Positions 60,668 through 64,000 of a stretch of 64,000 bases of DNA are shown piece after piece (within the stretch, counting starts at the first letter, position 1; each line of letters opens with the position of its first letter). The DNA comes from Ancrocorticia sp047501485. GTDB taxonomy: Bacteria; Actinomycetota; Actinomycetes; Actinomycetales; Actinomycetaceae. The stretch covers positions 124,001 through 188,000 of the forward strand of contig JAZDRN010000001.1 of NCBI GenBank assembly GCA_047501485.1. The letters are read 5' to 3'. The notes under the pieces were generated by a model that had not been told where the DNA came from, did not search any database, and saw only the letters and a list, made by a program, of their open reading frames with translations. The translations under genes and the position numbers were made by a program.

Positions 60668-60693
60668 GTTTATATGGTAAACGTGTGTTCACC
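60657..60693. promoter_or_regulatory. TetR operator over its own promoter and start
   Basis: 16-base arms GGTGAACGCATGTTTA (60657-60672) and TAAACGTGTGTTCACC (60678-60693) match as an inverted repeat at 14 of 16 positions, with a 5-base spacer. They cover the spacer and -10 of the promoter and the ATG of the TetR gene. Confidence 0.75.
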
Positions 60694-60759
60694 GCTTCTC
60701 AAGGGGGTGTTCCGAACGGCCACAGCAGGCATCGCGATGCGACAGTAGGTTGCCGTCCC

Positions 60760-61929
60760 TTACCAACCGCCGCTCGGCTGAAGAGCGCTCCCGTCCGCAT
60801 TCATCTGCAGGTACGTCGCTTCGTAGTCGCCGTGAAGGGAGAAAGTCACGAAGACCGGCCCGACGAGCTGACCGAAGTACTCGCTTTCCACGTCGGCGTC
60901 CGGCTCGCGGCGCACATGGAAGGAGACGTCGTCGTCCGTGATTCCCAATCGTTCTTGGGCTCGCTCCGCGGACGGCTCAAGTGCTTCCCACGAGACGTCT
61001 GCGATGGCGAACTGTTCCTTCTCACTGCGGGGCTGGATCGTCGCGGGACCGTCATGGGTGACGACACCGCGGCGGTAGGTCCAGGTGTCCGTCTCCTTTG
61101 CTCCGGCGGAGACCGGGGCGTCGACGATGATGAAATCTCGTGAGACGTAGGCGTTGACGATATTGCCATGTCCCGTTTTCGACTCGACGGCCTGGAGGGC
61201 AGGCCCGAGATGTTGCGGCTCGCGCAGATCCGCGTGCAGGCGACCTTCGGAGATCGATGAAAGGGTCTGCTGCACGGCTACCCGATAGAGGTAGAGGACG
61301 GCCGCACCAGCGGCAAGGAACGCCACGATATAGAGGAGGATGCGCGGTGGCCGTCCCTTCTTGCCGATCCCCAGAAGTGGGCGGCGCCGAGTGCCGTCCG
61401 CACGAAGAGCGCCGGATTCCGGGCGCTGAAGCTCTCCTGCGGAGCTGACGGGAGGTACCGTCTGGTGAGCCCAGCGCGGATCGTCCGGATCGTCATCCGT
61501 GAACAGAGCGTCCGGCTGTCCCTCGGATGGAAGGGCGACGACGTGGCGTGCCCCAGGCTGGAAATCGGGAATTCGGACGAACGGAACGATCTTCCGGACG
61601 ACGGTGCGGTAGGGCGCACCGGAGAGAGGGCGTACTGTGATCTCGATGTCGCACAGTGGCTGGTCGTTGATCAGAGTACCTGTTTGGTTCAGGACATCGA
61701 TGCGGGCGATCCCCAGCCGTCCCTTGCTTCGCGCCGCATCTATGATTGCCGGCTGCCGCGACTGAAGCCCGCGCATCGACCGAGAGATGCTGAGGAGCAC
61801 GCCGGAGGCGACGGTGAGCGTCATCCCGACCGGGAGTGCCCAGGCACCGGCTCCCGGTGGTCCCACGACAAGCGCGATGATTCCACCGGCGGTGAATCCG
61901 GCACCGATGAAAAAGAGAATGCGGAGCAT
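60760..61929 (-). CDS. Uncharacterised membrane protein
   Basis: A 389-residue protein I cannot assign. Two hydrophobic helices at the N-terminus (RILFFIGAGFTAGGIIALVV and WALPVGMTLTVASGVLLSI) are followed by a soluble beta-rich domain with RLGIARIDVLNQTGTLINDQ, a type also found in actinobacterial DUF3592-like proteins, a third helix after RPPRILLYIVAFLAAGAAVLY, and a C-terminal 170-residue external or internal domain with DIREP-like sequence that has no known motif. ATG 61929 is preferred; 61953 is an alternative. It stands alone after the TetR gene. Confidence 0.65.
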   Translation of the reverse strand: MLRILFFIGAGFTAGGIIALVVGPPGAGAWALPVGMTLTVASGVLLSISRSMRGLQSRQPAIIDAARSKGRLGIARIDVLNQTGTLINDQPLCDIEITVRPLSGAPYRTVVRKIVPFVRIPDFQPGARHVVALPSEGQPDALFTDDDPDDPRWAHQTVPPVSSAGELQRPESGALRADGTRRRPLLGIGKKGRPPRILLYIVAFLAAGAAVLYLYRVAVQQTLSSISEGRLHADLREPQHLGPALQAVESKTGHGNIVNAYVSRDFIIVDAPVSAGAKETDTWTYRRGVVTHDGPATIQPRSEKEQFAIADVSWEALEPSAERAQERLGITDDDVSFHVRREPDADVESEYFGQLVGPVFVTFSLHGDYEATYLQMNADGSALQPSGGW

Positions 61930-62058
61930 GTGCCTCACATTAGCAGGAGGCATTTCTCCGGCGGCAAGGGTATCGGTACACCCCTTTCTCCGGGTTGGTC
62001 GTCTCCGGAGACGCCGCTTGGACTCGTTCGGAAACTCGTCGCGCTATTGTCCTCGGCT

Positions 62059-62403
62059 TCAGGCCTCTTCGATGGCTTTCGCGAGGATGTGGGCGTGAGA
62101 GTGCTTCTCATCCTTGGCGGCGATCAGGAGGGTCACGGTACCGTCGTGGGCTCGCTCCGCGAGCTTCTTGACGCCGGGGTTTCCGTTGAGCTCCGCCGCA
62201 TATCGGGAGTAGAACTCGTCGTTCGGGATATCTCCGTGATGCCAGGCCTTGCGAAGATCGGCCGAGGGGGCCACATCTTTATCCCATTCGTCCATCGCAA
62301 GCGAAGCCTTGGCCACACCACGCGGCCACAGACGATCCACGAGTACCCGGTAACCATCTGTGGGCGAGGCGTCCTCGTACACACGCTTGATCTGAACGGT
62401 CAT
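62059..62403 (-). CDS. DUF488 family protein (YeaO type)
   Basis: A small soluble protein of 114 residues. It has the DUF488 motifs RVLVDRLWPRGVAK (about 19-32), LRKAWHHGDIPNDEFYSRY (about 50-68) and TVTLLIAAKDEKHSHAHIL near the end, with the conserved Arg, Trp-Pro-Arg and His residues. The family is widespread and its reaction is not known. ATG 62403 follows GAGGAGGCAGTGAC. No neighbour suggests a role; it lies alone. Confidence 0.88.
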   Translation of the reverse strand: MTVQIKRVYEDASPTDGYRVLVDRLWPRGVAKASLAMDEWDKDVAPSADLRKAWHHGDIPNDEFYSRYAAELNGNPGVKKLAERAHDGTVTLLIAAKDEKHSHAHILAKAIEEA

Positions 62404-62513
62404 GTCACTGCCTCCTCGTCTGGCTTGCCATTCGATCCTCCCACTGTGTCCGGGAAAATGCGAGGGCGGAGCTCGGCGGATGACGTCGGATGTCCGGGTG
62501 CATCAGGGCCGGA

Positions 62514-63605
62514 TCAGTTGCGAGAGCTTCCCCAAGCGCCACCGATGGCATAGAGCGCCCAGGTCAGAACGCCGGCGACGGGCCAGACGATCCAGGAGAT
62601 GTGCCACGCATTGCCGATGAAGCTCCACAGCAGGAAGACGATCAAGGTGACGGGCCAGATTACGGCGAGAAGTGCGCGAAGGGGGCGCGGGAAGGTGTCC
62701 TCGTCGGCCGCCATCTCATCTCGCACAGTGTTTTCCGGATCGCTCAGGACGTCGTATACGGACGAGGCCCAGTTGGCAGGAAGGAAGATCAGCAACCCTG
62801 CCGCAACGAGAAGGAGTGTGAGGGGGACGCCGATTCCCGGAAGCTGCTCGCCCCAGTTCGCTACAGAGTCCGAGAGCAGGCCCGAGGCGAGAGTGGGGAT
62901 GGCGGAGAAGATCCACAGTGCGATCGCCACCTGCAGTGCGCGCTGCCGGGAACCCTCATACTGAGCGCGCTGCTCTTCAGCCCAGGCGGTCACCACCGGG
63001 TCGGGTTCGAAGTGCCCTTCAGATATGCGGTTGAAGGGCGCCAGAATGCGAGAGCGGTGCAGCATGATTCCGACCCCGATCGCGACGATCGCAAGGAGTA
63101 TGACGAGGCCGACGAAGGAGCCCACATCCTCGCTCAAGGCGAAGGAGGGGTTCGATCCGAATACTGCCAGCCCGATGAGGAACGAGGGTGAGATGACGAA
63201 GAGGGCGACGGCGTAGGCGAGCAGCGAGCGTGTGGCATACCGTGCCCGCGAGAATTCCATGGCCTCTTGCATGCTCACCCGCGGATAGGCGGTTTGGGCG
63301 GCTGGAGGGGGAGAGGAGGCCTCCGGAGCGGGAGGCTCGGTGGCCCAAGGGTTGCCCTCGGATTCGCCCTGCGGTGCGCTCGGGTGAATATCCGCGGAGA
63401 TGCCGAGGACCGGCGCGAGCTCGTCGAGGTTGCCGAAATCGGTGATGACCTGGCCGACTGCCTCGTTGTGGGAGCGTCCAGAGGATATGGCTTCGTTGTA
63501 GGCGTCCTCCATCATTCCGCGCAATTCCTCTTTCGCCTCGAGGAGGCGCTGAGTCTGCGGATAGGGCGAGAACATGGTCTCGAGATAGGCGTTGATGACG
63601 TCCAT
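62514..63605 (-). CDS. Permease-prefix-domain membrane protein
   Basis: A 363-residue protein. Residues 1-70 are the small helical domain seen as a permease prefix (INAYLETMFSPYPQTQRLLEAKEELRG as an opening, then DAYNEAISSGRSHNEAVGQVI), followed by a Pro/Ala linker (75-105) and about seven hydrophobic segments in two groups, without recognisable transport motifs. Such proteins are regularly encoded next to PadR regulators. It starts one base after the PadR stop, so the two are one operon. Function unknown; a cell-envelope stress role is guesswork. Confidence 0.82.
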   Translation of the reverse strand: MDVINAYLETMFSPYPQTQRLLEAKEELRGMMEDAYNEAISSGRSHNEAVGQVITDFGNLDELAPVLGISADIHPSAPQGESEGNPWATEPPAPEASSPPPAAQTAYPRVSMQEAMEFSRARYATRSLLAYAVALFVISPSFLIGLAVFGSNPSFALSEDVGSFVGLVILLAIVAIGVGIMLHRSRILAPFNRISEGHFEPDPVVTAWAEEQRAQYEGSRQRALQVAIALWIFSAIPTLASGLLSDSVANWGEQLPGIGVPLTLLLVAAGLLIFLPANWASSVYDVLSDPENTVRDEMAADEDTFPRPLRALLAVIWPVTLIVFLLWSFIGNAWHISWIVWPVAGVLTWALYAIGGAWGSSRN

Positions 63606-63935
63606 TTAGAGGACTCCCTTCACGAATTGATCGACGACGGATTTTGTCGCCTCCCATTCCCGGCATTTGGCGACGAGGCCTTCCTCGCCAATTGTGGTCA
63701 GCTTGTAGTACGTGCGTTGTTTGCCCGATTCGGAGACTCCGGCGAAGGAATCCACCCATCCGGAGGCCTCAAGGCGTTTGACGGCCGAATAGAGGGTCGT
63801 CTGCTTGATGTTGTACTGGTCCTGCGAGAGTTCGGCGATTGTCTTGGCCAGTTCGTAGGCGTAGGAAGGCTGTCCGCGCAGAATCGACAGGATCATGATG
63901 TCGATGTAGCCACGAATAGCATCCGCGCTGATCAT
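63606..63935 (-). CDS. PadR-family transcriptional regulator
   Basis: A 109-residue regulator. The PadR winged helix has GYIDIMILSILRGQPSYAYELAK, then IKQTTLYSAVKRLEASGWVDSF (both read in parts, recognition helix about 50-62) and the wing GKQRTYYKLTTIGEEGL. It lacks the long C-terminal coiled coil, so it is the short subfamily 2 form. ATG 63935 follows AAGGAGACCGC; the frame is open to 63974 but that stretch does not fit the family. It is the first gene of the operon with the membrane protein, and likely senses a drug or envelope signal. Confidence 0.9.
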   Translation of the reverse strand: MISADAIRGYIDIMILSILRGQPSYAYELAKTIAELSQDQYNIKQTTLYSAVKRLEASGWVDSFAGVSESGKQRTYYKLTTIGEEGLVAKCREWEATKSVVDQFVKGVL

Positions 63936-64000
63936 GCGGTCTCCTTCCTCTGTGCGTGGGCGGATCGCCCGCAACTTCGAATATCTACGTCAAACATACT

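Noticed and set aside
1..64000. CRISPR arrays, rRNA genes, complete insertion sequences, prophage
   Set aside because: Looked for regular direct repeats with spacers, rRNA core sequences, transposases and phage genes; none were found.

Overview
The window is high-GC, densely coded DNA from an actinobacterium (Actinomycetota). Three gene orders typical of that phylum support this: rplY-pth-hcp/hcr-mfd, then lipoprotein-eno-FtsB/DivIC-like-DUF501-ppx; glmU-prs beside a tRNA-Gln; and a CmtR-type metal sensor. Several regulator genes also look leaderless. The gene content is compatible with Actinomycetaceae, but that family call is inference. I see no rRNA, CRISPR array, prophage or complete insertion sequence.

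Layout. 1-4.5 kb: 5' part of an isochorismate synthase gene (menF) running off the left edge, a divergent MarR regulator with an operator in its promoter, and a two-gene ABC exporter. 4.5-9.5 kb: glpD, a TetR regulator, tRNA-Gln, a glmU that lacks most of its acetyltransferase domain, and prs. 9.5-26.3 kb: a GNAT acetyltransferase, a TauE/SafE permease, rplY, pth, a class II hcp with its reductase hcr, a nuclease-like gene bounded by two inverted palindromes, mfd, a lipoprotein, eno, a divisome protein, DUF501 and ppx. 26.4-35.2 kb: a membrane protein, nhaA, an unusual tRNA with a UAA anticodon, a TPR/AAA+ ATPase pair, a SemiSWEET-like protein, and an NAD(P)-binding protein/MFS operon divergent from a TetR gene with twin operators. 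35.3-38 kb: a quinone oxidoreductase, a frameshifted aldo/keto reductase and a MarR gene sharing an operator motif.

38.1-50.7 kb is the most distinctive region. A ribokinase and a LacI-PfkB fusion protein lie divergent from a ten-gene run. The run encodes an ECF-type importer (S, T and two ATPases), a TrpF-like barrel without the usual cysteine, a second PfkB kinase, a nucleoside hydrolase, a HAD phosphatase, an iron-type alcohol dehydrogenase and an MFS carrier. Read together they suggest uptake of a nucleoside or related ribosyl compound, hydrolysis, phosphorylation, isomerisation, dephosphorylation and reduction, with product export. The substrate cannot be read from the sequence.

50.7-64 kb: a DUF305 lipoprotein; a metal-homeostasis group (P1B ATPase, CmtR-like sensor, CDF exporter); an SGNH esterase with a TetR regulator; a large ABC drug-type exporter with another TetR gene; a membrane protein; DUF488; and a PadR regulator paired with a membrane protein. 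Four related 50-70 bp palindromes are scattered between genes, and several regulators carry operators on top of their own start codons.
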